Source: Phycomyces nitens (lineage: Eukaryota > Mucoromycota > Mucoromycetes > Mucorales > Phycomycetaceae). From it: a stretch of DNA of 64,000 nt. Positions 38,215 to 47,925 of this stretch are shown piece by piece. Both the position numbers and the translations under genes were made by a program. The notes below the pieces were generated by a model. The model had not been told where the DNA came from. It saw only the letters and a program-made list of their open reading frames with translations, and searched no databases. How positions within the stretch are numbered: position 1 is the stretch's first letter; each line of letters starts with the position of its first letter. The stretch covers positions 372,001 through 436,000 of the forward strand of contig JAHRBC010000004.1 in NCBI GenBank assembly GCA_022702545.1, in the 5' to 3' direction.

Positions 38215-38400
38215 TGTCTGATAGCTGGTAAGATATAAACATCGCAGCAGATCTTTGGTTACTACTTGCTAATTCTCTTGACAAATTAACATCTCAGGAA
38301 CAGCTACACACCAGGCACATGTACACTTTACACTGCTACAGTGGTAACCAACCATTACACAACGGGGACCTTAATTACAAGGGAGTTTGAGTAATAGTAT
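38215..38400 (-). repeat. LTR-like repeat, copy 3 (inverted)
   Basis: Reverse complement carries TGTGTAATGGTTGGTTA, AGTGTACATGTGCCTGGTGT and CTGAGATGTTAA in the same order as copy 2. Opposite orientation means copies 2 and 3 are not the two ends of a single standard element. Confidence 0.55.
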
Positions 38401-39229
38401 ATAAAGAACCATAATATTATTTCTTTAATAACTAACGTTCTCCCTGTATTAATAGCTTGCTGACAAGTGATTCTACCCTTAAAATAATCGTTTGGACAAG
38501 AAGCATATATACAACGAATTATTTATTTAAGTACTTTATTATGCTTCTCAGCTAATCACATTTTACAGTTTCAAAGTTCAAGGGATTTTATAAACTCGTC
38601 TTTTGTGTACGTTTGAGGAGCCCCTTTTCAATAATACCCTTATTTGGCAAATTCAATTTTACTTTACCGTTTGGGTATTTGCTAAACGTATTGAAATTTT
38701 GGGCAAACAGTAAAGCAGATAGTCCTGAGATAGATAAAGTAGAATATCTCATGTTGCAGAAAAGTCAAGTTGCTGGTAAAATTTCCCTTCAGCTTTGGGG
38801 TTCTTGTTCACATACTTTGTATCTTTTATTATCTGGACACTGATTTTAACTGTTTTATGACTCACTGGTGACATATTATGGAAAGTTTATGTTTGTTGTT
38901 AGACTGAATAAAGCATCATAAAATAATACACCCATGATCGCAGATACCACTACCAATGATACGTTCTGTTTTACAATAAACGACCATATGTAGCATTTGT
39001 CATGAACAGATTAATTGAGGAAGCTAAGAATCAGAACAGCAAAATAGTAAGAACACGATAGCTTCTTGTATTAATGTATAGTCTGGAATAACATTTGCAT
39101 GTTGCAAAATTAGTGAAACAGCAGACTAGAACTATTAGCCTAATTTCTTTAAAAAGTTTTGGAATTATTGATTACTGGATATGGCTATAAAAATGCTCAG
39201 AACATTTACTATCAATTGGACACAATACA

Positions 39230-40610
39230 TACAGTCACACCGATTATTGTTAAATACAGTCACACCGATTATTGTTAAATAAAAATAAATTTCAAGCAAT
39301 TTCAAAAATAGTTATACACCTTTTTCAAGAAGTATTTACTTCATGAATAAAATAACTAGAACTCTTATATTTTGTAGAAACAAAGGTTATTATATATATT
39401 TTATAAATGTTGAAAAAAAAATAGTTTTTTTTAGTACTTTGTTGTACCACCACGGGCATCAATCACCGCTCGACATCTTCTTTGCATGCTCCCAACTAGA
39501 CGCTTTGCATACTCGATGCCCAACCTCGCCCATTCTTCTTGTAGAGCTACCTCCAAATCATCTAGATTGTTGATAGAGATTCTCCTCTTCTCAACCTGCC
39601 TTTCGAGAGCACTCCATATATGCTCGATGGGGTTCAGATCAGGGCTTTGAGCTGGCCAGTACTCAAATCCCCTGATCTGATGAGTCTCCTTCCACCATCG
39701 AGCATATCTATCCGTATGGCAGCTTGCACCATCTTCCTGAAGGATGAAGTCTCTCTCCTCACTTTCAGTAATAATTTTAAACCAAGGATGGAATGTAGAT
39801 GCCAAAATATCTACATATGCATCTTGGTTTACGGAATCCGTCTTGACAATCTTCAAAGGACCAAATCCTTTACCCCAAAAGCAGCCCCAAACCATGATGC
39901 CACCGCCTCTCCACTTCACTGTTGACATGGTATTCCTTTATTCATATCTTTCTCCAACTTTTCAGAGCACTCGCTTGCCACAATCGTTACTGTTCAAGCA
40001 GAAACGGGACTCATCAGACCAAACGACGTTATGCCATTGGTCGTCTGTCCAGTTCACTCGTTCTTTGGCCCAGCGAAGTCTATTCTTCTTGTGTCTTTCT
40101 GTTAAGCGAGGCTTATGTGCAGCAACACAAGATTTGAAGTCAAGCCGCTTGACAGATGCAATTAAAGTGTCTTTACAGACATTAATCTCCATGTTGCTTA
40201 ATTCCGTTCTGAGCTGATTATACGAGGCAAATGGATCCTCCCGTATAATTCTTTCCAAGTGTCTTTCTGCTCTCTCATCAATTTTTCTTGGAGAACCAGT
40301 TGATGTTCGAGGTAATGGACTACCATGCAGCTTGATTCGTCTTTTGATCGTTTGCACACTAGGAATACTTATCTCAACAAGCTCTGAAATCTTACGAAGT
40401 GAAAGATTGGCTTTTGAGAGGTAAAAAACTCCAAAGTATTTTTCAAGTGATCGTTCCATATATAGTCCACGAGTGTTTTTCTCAGTTTCTTCAGTTGGAA
40501 TGTTGATTTGATTAATGATGTGTTGAGAAATGTAGATTCTTTTTTTGAAATAGGTATAAACTTTTATCATTTTTTTTCAATTTTATTTAACAAAGTTCGG
40601 TGTGACTGTA
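39230..40610 (-). mobile_element. Tc1/mariner-family transposon, recently inactivated
   Basis: About 1.38 kb bounded by ~25-bp terminal inverted repeats beginning TACAGTCACACCGA (left 39230-39254; right 40586-40610 inverted) with TA at each outer edge. The left terminal repeat is present twice in direct tandem (39230-39254 and 39255-39280). It encodes one transposase on the minus strand, interrupted by two in-frame stops. Confidence 0.92.
39431..40570 (-). pseudogene. Tc1-like DDE transposase with two nonsense codons
   Basis: Reading frame runs from 40570 to 39431 without frameshift, but TGA at 39964-39962 and an in-frame TAA near 39940 split it into 202- and 165-residue parts. The N-terminal helix-turn-helix (ANLSLRKISELVEISIPSVQ) and a second domain precede the catalytic core. 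First Asp is in VVWSDESRF, second in LQEDGASCHTD and the Glu in SPDLNPIEHIW, with 35 residues between the last two by my count (Tc1 type, usually 34). The rest of the domain is uneroded, so inactivation is recent. It would not make an active transposase unless the stops are read through. Confidence 0.9.
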
Positions 40611-42147
40611 TCAGCCGCATAATCTTGGTAAACCTCTTTAATTAATATTAATGACTGCTTTTATATTACGATTACTTGCCAGACTTGATTTATAGGATGG
40701 TTAGTTGTCTAGCTTATCATTCAGTCTTTTTACATTGTTTTTTTAGACAAAAGTGCTCTACTAGGACACGAAGCTGACCTCCATTAACCGCAGTTTATAA
40801 AAGACCCGTTGGAAAAAAAAGCATATTATCAATGGGGAAGCTTAATAATCCCAGCTTACTATTTAAAAAAGGATGGTGTGTTTAGCCTCCATGGTCAAAC
40901 TCTATTAGAGATCAGAAAGACAGATTCTTGTATTGAGTTTTGTGTAGCATTCATTATATGTTTCTAGTGTTACGTACACCACCAAATGCCCATCTTTTCC
41001 TGTGATAATTCAATAAGGTGTGAGAAAAGAAAGTCATAATAGCTCTTAATATATCTAAAAATAATTAAAACAAAAGAAAAAGAAGACTCGAGTATAAAAA
41101 CCAGTAAGTTGGGTGTACATAAGTAACGTGGCGAAGTAAATGTTTGGACAGACGAGGCTTAGAAACTGGCGTTTGTATAATAACAATACCCGAGTTTCTT
41201 TGATGTACCCAAATAGAATTTTACTCTATGAACAAACTATGAATCTTACAACTTAAATACAAGTGTTTATGAGTTGTAAGTATGTCTATAGTCGGACACA
41301 ATGTAACAGAAGAAACTCTATTAGATCAAGTCAGCATCATTGTTGAATAAAGAAGTCTAGTTATGCCTACTATTTTTACTTGAGGTTGGGGAAGTTGAAA
41401 TATTTTAGGCTAATTTATTGATATATTCTGATCATTTGTATACGAGTTAAAATACTCGTCCAAGAGGTTTATAGCATGTCGATTTCAAATGAGAACATCT
41501 TGTTCATCATAAAAACCCATATTTAAATCTTTAGAACATCTGTACAACAATTGGGCTGAGATGATATATAAAATCATTTCTTTTAAACACACTCCGTCTA
41601 ATAAAAGCTTCAATAAAAAGCTGAGTAGGTTAATAGGTGCATACTAGGCTATTGATATCATTGATTGCCAATAGAGACACATTACCAGAGTTAATTGATA
41701 AATGTTTACAAATCCTTCTGGTATTTTTTTATACACACTAATTCTAGAAAACGATAGACATAAGCTGCGGCACTCTACATTTTAACCTTGTTTTATGGGT
41801 TTTCCAAAATGTAATACAGTCAGCTTCCAAAAGAACCATTTCAAGCATTACAAGGATACTAACAGCAATTGTCATCTGAAAATGTCGCTAGACGATATTT
41901 GTGGTCTGACCTACCTTACATGACCTTTATAATTTCTCATCCGTAAGTTGTATAACTTAACGTAATGGTTATAAAATGTAATGGTTTCACGAGCCCCTTC
42001 AGTGAGTACAACTTCTTTGAAACACAGTTATTGTACAAGGTAAAATATTTTCTGTCTACAATAAAAACGAACTAATCTTTATCATTTATTTATTGCCTTT
42101 CTTTTTTTTTATTATCATTACTCGCAAAAACAAAATACATACAAAAG
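40611..42147. other. Intergenic, AT-rich
   Basis: About 1.5 kb with no recognisable gene or repeat; contains the upstream region of family member 4. Poly-T and ATTT runs occur near 42085-42115. Confidence 0.55.
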
Positions 42148-43998
42148 ATGCCATCTCTAATTAGCCTAAAGTCATTTATTGGAAACAATAAATTGCTACT
42201 ATGCATAATACTATACAACATGATATCCAAATGTCTCGCAGCACCTTTTGATATCGATACATATGTCGACGGCCATTTGTCAGAAGCCGAGATAACCGCA
42301 TTACAAGTCCTCAAAACAATCCTTCTGGCGTATGTCTCGCACGCAGTCACAGTTCGGCCAGATCAGAGTACACGTCTATTGCCTACAATTTACAAGCGTA
42401 TGTCAGCACTCGCATGGCCAACAAGCGGTATATACGAAGCAGTTGGCTCTATAAGGAAAAAGATGGCTAGTGATGATATTCTCGGAATTGGTGCGTCAAA
42501 GATAGACAGATCACGAAACATTGACCCAGCAGAAGAAAAAGAAACCAGTAACCCCAAAGGTCAAGAGAGTGGTAGTGAAGATGACAGCTCAAGTGCTAAA
42601 ACATGCAGCTCAGAACAACAAAAACTCGAAAGGAATAAGTGTGTGCTTACCTATAAAGACAAATCCCTCGAAAAGATTCCAGATTTTTCCGTAGACCTGG
42701 AGAGGAAAGAACATTTGTTGACAGAGTCTTTGTCTGTTGTGGTCTCAACTTCGGAAAATCCATCTACAATCTGTAAAACAATGTCTCCAGAATCAGCCAT
42801 CACTTTGAACGATAAAAATATGGACAAACTGAAGAGCCAGACTGTCGGAATCAGCTTGGAAACAATACAAATATCTTCTATCAGTGAAGTAGTACCCGAA
42901 CATGGAGAGATAGACATTACCGAGAAAGAGGCTTTGGAAGCAAGAGAATCGGCAGCTTCTATTAGTCGCGAAACTGTTTTCTCGACACACAAGAAAATGA
43001 TAATCGGTCAATCAATCATAGATGAGTTCAAAAGCGGAAAATACGACAATGGAGGTTATCTTCGTGATCTAATGATAAGAATCGGCCCCGTTAGAGCAGA
43101 GAAACTCAAGAAAGCGATACTCAGTGGTAGCATATACATTGGATGTAATATTGTTGACGAAAAGGAAAACTATAAGCCAGTGTATCTAAAGACAGAAGAC
43201 ATGACTATAGCTGGTCCAGGGTCAAAGTGCTCTTACCAAATCCCAGTTCACCCAAAGATTGTTCGATACCTGTCAAAGTCCATGCTTAAGCAGCTTAGAG
43301 AAGCTACTTGCTTGGAAGAGTCGGCTCATTTGCCCAGATTTATTTCACTTGTCCAGCTGGGCTACACACTATACGAGATAATTCGAGGATCTGGTGATAG
43401 TTGGTCCAAAATTATCCTAGGAATTTTCACAATCATGTCCATTCTCCAGACAGCATCCCTGTTCTTTCTTCCCATGCAAGTATCAGCATTCAGCATCGAG
43501 AGTGAGCTCGAAAGATTCCAAGCTTATAGTAAAAAAAAAAACATCGACATATACAATGGTAGCAACTTTAATGGTGCTATGGCTCACATTTCCGAAGAGG
43601 TCGAGGTATCAGAAAAAAAGAATGCTCGGATTGGCCTACAAGTCTTGGAAAGAACCAGAGCCCCTTCTTTTATGGGGTTACCTCCCTTTGTCGAGAATGA
43701 AATCATATTAAAGAGCCTCTCAACCCAACCATCAGGAAAATGGGAACTATGTGTACTCTCATCAGGAGTAGTTGTGCCTTTGCTATTTGGAATTATCGCA
43801 GGCTATGAGCGGCAAACAACCACACAGTGGCTAGTAATAGCATGGATTTGCAGCAGTATTCCCTTTACATTTTTGCGCCTATTCTTCCTTGAGCCTGATT
43901 TAATCAATAGCAAGACATTTATTCCTATGATGCTTGTCATGGTGCTTCCCGGAATCTCATTGATCTTGGCCGCCACCATCTGTAGTTATCTGCCGTGA
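42148..43998 (+). CDS. AAP/WPTSG family membrane protein, member 4, long linker
   Basis: Single exon, 616 residues. The signal peptide ends SKCLA-AP. Block 1 is conserved: TILLAYVSHAVTVRPDQSTR and YKRMSALAWPTSGIYEAVGS. The intron shared by members 1-3 is absent; sequence reads straight through its position (ILGIGASKIDRS). Roughly residues 120-285 form a variable, hydrophilic linker rich in Glu, Lys, Ser and Thr, far longer than in the others. Block 2 resumes with FKSGKYDNGGYLRDLMIRIG, and includes YIGCNIVDEKENYKPVYLKT, CSYQIPVHPKIVRYLSKSML and TLYEIIRGSGDSWSKIILGI. The usual Cys of 'CILNGS' is replaced by Ala here (KAILSGS). C-terminal helices follow (KWELCVLSSGVVVPLLFGII onward). The frame is intact, so it is probably expressed. 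Confidence 0.85.
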   Translation: MPSLISLKSFIGNNKLLLCIILYNMISKCLAAPFDIDTYVDGHLSEAEITALQVLKTILLAYVSHAVTVRPDQSTRLLPTIYKRMSALAWPTSGIYEAVGSIRKKMASDDILGIGASKIDRSRNIDPAEEKETSNPKGQESGSEDDSSSAKTCSSEQQKLERNKCVLTYKDKSLEKIPDFSVDLERKEHLLTESLSVVVSTSENPSTICKTMSPESAITLNDKNMDKLKSQTVGISLETIQISSISEVVPEHGEIDITEKEALEARESAASISRETVFSTHKKMIIGQSIIDEFKSGKYDNGGYLRDLMIRIGPVRAEKLKKAILSGSIYIGCNIVDEKENYKPVYLKTEDMTIAGPGSKCSYQIPVHPKIVRYLSKSMLKQLREATCLEESAHLPRFISLVQLGYTLYEIIRGSGDSWSKIILGIFTIMSILQTASLFFLPMQVSAFSIESELERFQAYSKKKNIDIYNGSNFNGAMAHISEEVEVSEKKNARIGLQVLERTRAPSFMGLPPFVENEIILKSLSTQPSGKWELCVLSSGVVVPLLFGIIAGYERQTTTQWLVIAWICSSIPFTFLRLFFLEPDLINSKTFIPMMLVMVLPGISLILAATICSYLP

Positions 43999-45118
43999 TG
44001 AACCAAGGTCATCAAAATTGTCATTAATACCAGCTTCACTATAATGCAAAGCTATTTCATATTTATTTAAAATCATACCTATTTATCCACTACATATGCT
44101 TTTTTCCTAAATACCCTTTACATATCCAATAAATATCCAATACATATCTTCTGTATCTATAAACAATAAACCGTTTTAAAGCATGATAGACCGCAGATTT
44201 AAAAAGTTATATTCATTGCGAAATAAAATGACTAGTGCGTCAAAAGTTTCTGACTTGCTGACGAGTTATTTGTACTAGGAAAATATTTCTTCTATTAACC
44301 ATACTATATATCGATAATTAAATGCAGAGTTATTGTAATGTTTCTATGAGTAGAGATAACGTTGAATTAGCAATTCAATATCATTTAAAATCTATAAAAT
44401 TAATTATGGTTTGAATACATAAAAAGCAACCTTCAAAGAAAGGTATATCTGCTACAGCTCTTTAAATATATACATGTATTAAATTAGGATGAATTTTGGC
44501 CTTGTGCTGCTACCATCTTGTCCAATTGATAAAATGACAAAAGCTTATTTTTGTGTAATTCAACATGAAGTTGATCATCAAGTACATGTGTCAAAATAAA
44601 AGTCAGTTGATATTATCACTCAAACCTGCCTTTCACTTAATGATCTGACGGTTATCAAAAATATTAAAATTTGTCATGACAACCTTTGAACTCCTAGCGT
44701 TCCTGAATCATAGGTCTGTGCCTTGCACTGACGGCAATTGAAACCTAGGCAACAAAGACGCGTTTTAACGCGGAGTATTAATATTTAGAGTTTGATCTGA
44801 TCGATTTCTGGTTTCTAGGCTTTGAGAAAAGGGTGTGGCCTGTGCTTTAATGAGATGTTTCCAGAATTAATGGCCGTAAAGAAGTCCACAAAAGCCCGTG
44901 CTCTGCAGTCTACACAATAAATCCTGGCATTTCCTCTGGTAGATTTTATTCAAAAATAAAAATAAAAAGAAATGCGCAAAGACGACTGTACACATGAAAC
45001 ACAAAAGTAAAAGAAGTATGTATAAAGGGAAGAAAAAATATGCAATGCAATGCCTAATTATATTTTTTGAGGGTTTTCTTTTCTCTGTTTAGTTTGATTT
45101 GGTTTATGCCTTTTTTTT
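43999..45118. other. Intergenic between convergent genes
   Basis: About 1.1 kb, AT-rich, no coding signal. A slightly G/C-richer patch at 44690-44900 is not recognised. Confidence 0.55.
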
Positions 45119-47122
45119 TTACAATTCCTCCGGCTTGACATCGAACTCTTGGCTATCTTGTGTTTCTTCACTCTCTTCTCTGAAGTTGATCACCAACTGC
45201 TGATTTGATCTTAGCTTTAGACCATTTATAATTTGACCTGTTTTGAAGAACAGGACCTCAACTTGTTCTATGGGGGGAACGGTTACCCATCGTGGTATAA
45301 CTTGCTCGAGATAGTATAGGACCGCATCATTATAGACGGATTTGCATCGCTCGACAAGACGCAAGGTGCGTACAAGGTTGATTTGAGAGACACGGACAAT
45401 ATCTGGGTCTTGGCTACAGACTACAAATATGCGATATACAAGTGCAGTCATCAGTAGACCGTGGACTGGGCTGTGGTGACATCCGGATGGATCGACTGAA
45501 ACAAGGGCTTCCAGAAGAAGGGTATAGCGGTTAGATATCTCCAGACAGCTCACTATGCAGTGCAAGGACCGCTCGGGATTATTTTTCATTAGGGCTCTGA
45601 CAGAAGACGAGGATGAGGACGGGGATGATGACAAGGGGTTGGGATGAATGAAAGGAATGAATGGTGGTGGTTGGGTCGATTGGAACAAGCGTTGGTGAAT
45701 GTCCTGAATATCCCTGCCGCGTTCAGAGGCTTCTCTTTGAACACTGTCGAGATATTTTGGGGGCAGGAACGGTATTCGGGCAATGAGAGATGTGTCGCAA
45801 TGAAAGGCATTGACGGCCAGACATTCGAGATCACTCTTTACCCAGCCAGAGGTCTTGTTGGGGTCTAGACGAAGGTAGGAATAGCCACCTTCAAGTAATG
45901 TGTTGAATATGTAATTGTCTAGGCCGTCCACAAGTGCCTTTGTGGACTGTAGACTGACCATGTAAGTAGACCGAAACAAGTGCATTTTTCGGATCATAAC
46001 CACACGGCAATAGTATGAAAACGCTTTGATTCTGCTAGAATGAGGTTCGGCTGGAAATGATTCTGGAAAGTCGACATACCATTCAGTAGGACCAATCCAG
46101 CCAGTGGCACCAACTGCATTTGACCCTGCAAAGTAATCAGCACACAACAGAATCCAGCCGAACCGTCGTCGATATTCGTTTTCCATGCCAGGAGCATGAC
46201 CAAACACATCAATTCGATGGATATTCATTGTTAGGCCCATGCGAAGTGCAGTATGTAGCAGTGGTGAGCGTGTCCTGGAGGGCGAAAAGAATTCGGCGTG
46301 GCCACGGGGGAAGATCGAGAGGATAAACAGTGCATGGACAACAGATATGTGGTGGCAGTCAAACAGATCATCCAGCAAAACACGTGCTTGGGCATAATAA
46401 TGCCCCATTAGTCCAAGCGAGACTGCAGGAGGGAGATGATTGTGAAAGCCGACATGTCGGATCATCATGCAGCAGATACTCAGAACAAGAAGTGTCTTTA
46501 TGGGGTATTCTTTGGTAGCATCCCCACTCCCAAGTACCTTGTGCGTATCCCTAACCAGCTGGCCAGCATCGATAAAGAAGGCTTCTTCGCATTTCAGAAA
46601 CGCATCGACACACTGTTGCATCAACTGCACCGAATTGAACTGCCGAAATCCGTCCATCTTGGGAATCTTAACCATCATGCCCAGGCTAAGGATGGTTGCC
46701 ATTGCATGCTGAAAGGGCTTCATCTCAAACTCATCCGAACATACTGCCTTTTGATGCCGCCGTCCGTTGACACCCATGTTTTCCTGATTAGCATTCAGTC
46801 GCAGTTGTTCGAGAACCTTCTCCAAGCCTGCCAAGGTTTGAATATTGGTCTCGAGAGTCATCATGCTTGGCGTGAGATTAAGCTTCCAGGTAACTGAATC
46901 ACACGCACCACCGTCAATCTTACAAGAATCCTCGCTCTCGTCATCCGTGTCGTCAAGATCACTAGGTGAGTCCATATCCATTTTCTGCTTGACTGTATTG
47001 CTAACATGTCTAAGCATCTCAAGGGCATCTCTCATGAAACTAACAATCGACACATTCTGTTTGTATAGTTGACTGTCTTCTCCTGGACAGGATGGCTTGG
47101 AGAGACGGTCGTGTGCAATCAT
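45119..47122 (-). CDS. Fungal-type transcription factor lacking a zinc cluster
   Basis: Single exon of 667 residues. The central region (about 225-420) reads as the fungal_trans middle homology region: GLMGHYYAQARVLLDDLFDC, VVHALFILSIFPRG, LHTALRMGLTMNIHRI, EYRRRFGWILLCADYFAGSN. No CX2CX6C zinc cluster is visible anywhere in the protein. The 5' region has only an out-of-frame ATG, so no N-terminal exon encoding one was found. The N-terminus has an acidic patch (SDLDDTDDESED). C-terminal region contains a Ser run and helical segments, ending in an acidic tail (EESEETQDSQEFDVKPEEL). Such truncated proteins can act as co-regulators or dominant modifiers, but that is inference. Intact frame and clean promoter suggest a live gene. 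A CGG-N6-CCG palindrome lies about 100 bases upstream. Confidence 0.8.
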   Translation of the reverse strand: MIAHDRLSKPSCPGEDSQLYKQNVSIVSFMRDALEMLRHVSNTVKQKMDMDSPSDLDDTDDESEDSCKIDGGACDSVTWKLNLTPSMMTLETNIQTLAGLEKVLEQLRLNANQENMGVNGRRHQKAVCSDEFEMKPFQHAMATILSLGMMVKIPKMDGFRQFNSVQLMQQCVDAFLKCEEAFFIDAGQLVRDTHKVLGSGDATKEYPIKTLLVLSICCMMIRHVGFHNHLPPAVSLGLMGHYYAQARVLLDDLFDCHHISVVHALFILSIFPRGHAEFFSPSRTRSPLLHTALRMGLTMNIHRIDVFGHAPGMENEYRRRFGWILLCADYFAGSNAVGATGWIGPTEWYVDFPESFPAEPHSSRIKAFSYYCRVVMIRKMHLFRSTYMVSLQSTKALVDGLDNYIFNTLLEGGYSYLRLDPNKTSGWVKSDLECLAVNAFHCDTSLIARIPFLPPKYLDSVQREASERGRDIQDIHQRLFQSTQPPPFIPFIHPNPLSSSPSSSSSSVRALMKNNPERSLHCIVSCLEISNRYTLLLEALVSVDPSGCHHSPVHGLLMTALVYRIFVVCSQDPDIVRVSQINLVRTLRLVERCKSVYNDAVLYYLEQVIPRWVTVPPIEQVEVLFFKTGQIINGLKLRSNQQLVINFREESEETQDSQEFDVKPEEL

Positions 47123-47925
47123 ATGTTGAACATGAAATCGCGTTATTTTATACTCGACAAAAGGGCTGTTGGTCAGTCAAGAAACCATCGGACTTTTCTG
47201 GCTGATGTCACACATCCATACCCGGACGAGTCCGGCCACTACTCTTTGAAGCCTTTTAGCCCATTCACTTCATCTCTCCGCATCTCTCCAGGCAGTGTCA
47301 CTCAAGGATGCCTAGGGGGAGGCTGATGCTCCTACGCTCATTACCTTCAAAAAGTACACCAGCCGATCGTACTTTTTAAATGTAACAGGCTGATCACAAC
47401 CTCATGTTATCACTGACTAGTCCAGGGCACTTTGGCGCGCTGTTTGTAAGATCAAAATAGTGATCATCTATTGATTATACAAAATGACATGAGGAAATCA
47501 CAAGGAATTTGTTGTACTGAAATACACATGTTGTTTTCTATCAGGCACTCAAAACAGGCAGCCCAGCCGTCGTTTTTGGTCAGAATAGCTCTATAGCTGG
47601 TCGCCTCTGATCAATTAGCATATTATGGAAGCCTAGATATGAGGAATCATGGTGTATCTTAAAATCTATATAAAAGTGTTCCAAGGCACGTCAGATCCTT
47701 CCCCTCCCTCTCTGTGATAGATAACCTTATGGGTGCAAGAAGCCAGTGGACATATCTTACTTTTATACCCTATTAAACGAATTTTTCGTACCATTTCTCT
47801 TTCTTTTCTTTTTTTTAACGAATTGAATGTATTTTACATTGGTCTTTGGAGGGTTTGCAGATCTATTCCTGATTAGTTTCTATGGCAATATAGTTGGGTT
47901 CAAGGGTCGAATTTCGCAAAGACGT
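47123..47925. other. Upstream region of the 45119-47122 regulator and 3' flank of Snx41
   Basis: The first ~250 bases are more G/C-rich and hold a CGG-N6-CCG palindrome. A pyrimidine-rich stretch lies near 47690-47820. No coding frame supported. Confidence 0.55.
47223..47234. promoter_or_regulatory. CGG-N6-CCG palindrome (Zn2Cys6-type operator)
   Basis: CGGACGAGTCCG, itself part of a longer palindrome (CCGGACGAGTCCGG), lies about 100 bases upstream of the regulator start codon at 47122. CGG-N6-CCG is the spacing bound by Ppr1-class zinc-cluster dimers. Binding is inferred. Confidence 0.4.

Larger units (their letters stand above)
35951..39229. other. Repeat graveyard without intact genes
   Basis: Holds LTR-like copies, a tRNA-like sequence and a gag-like fragment (listed separately). 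A G/C-richer minus-strand frame at 36452-36697 stands out in base composition but is not recognised. 38400-39229 contains nothing identifiable. Confidence 0.5.

Noticed and set aside
37384..38400. Single LTR retrotransposon bounded by copies 2 and 3
   Set aside because: The two repeats are in opposite orientation and the interval contains no pol, so they cannot be the ends of one normal element.
42651..42992. 113-residue minus-strand frame
   Set aside because: Antisense shadow of family member 4.
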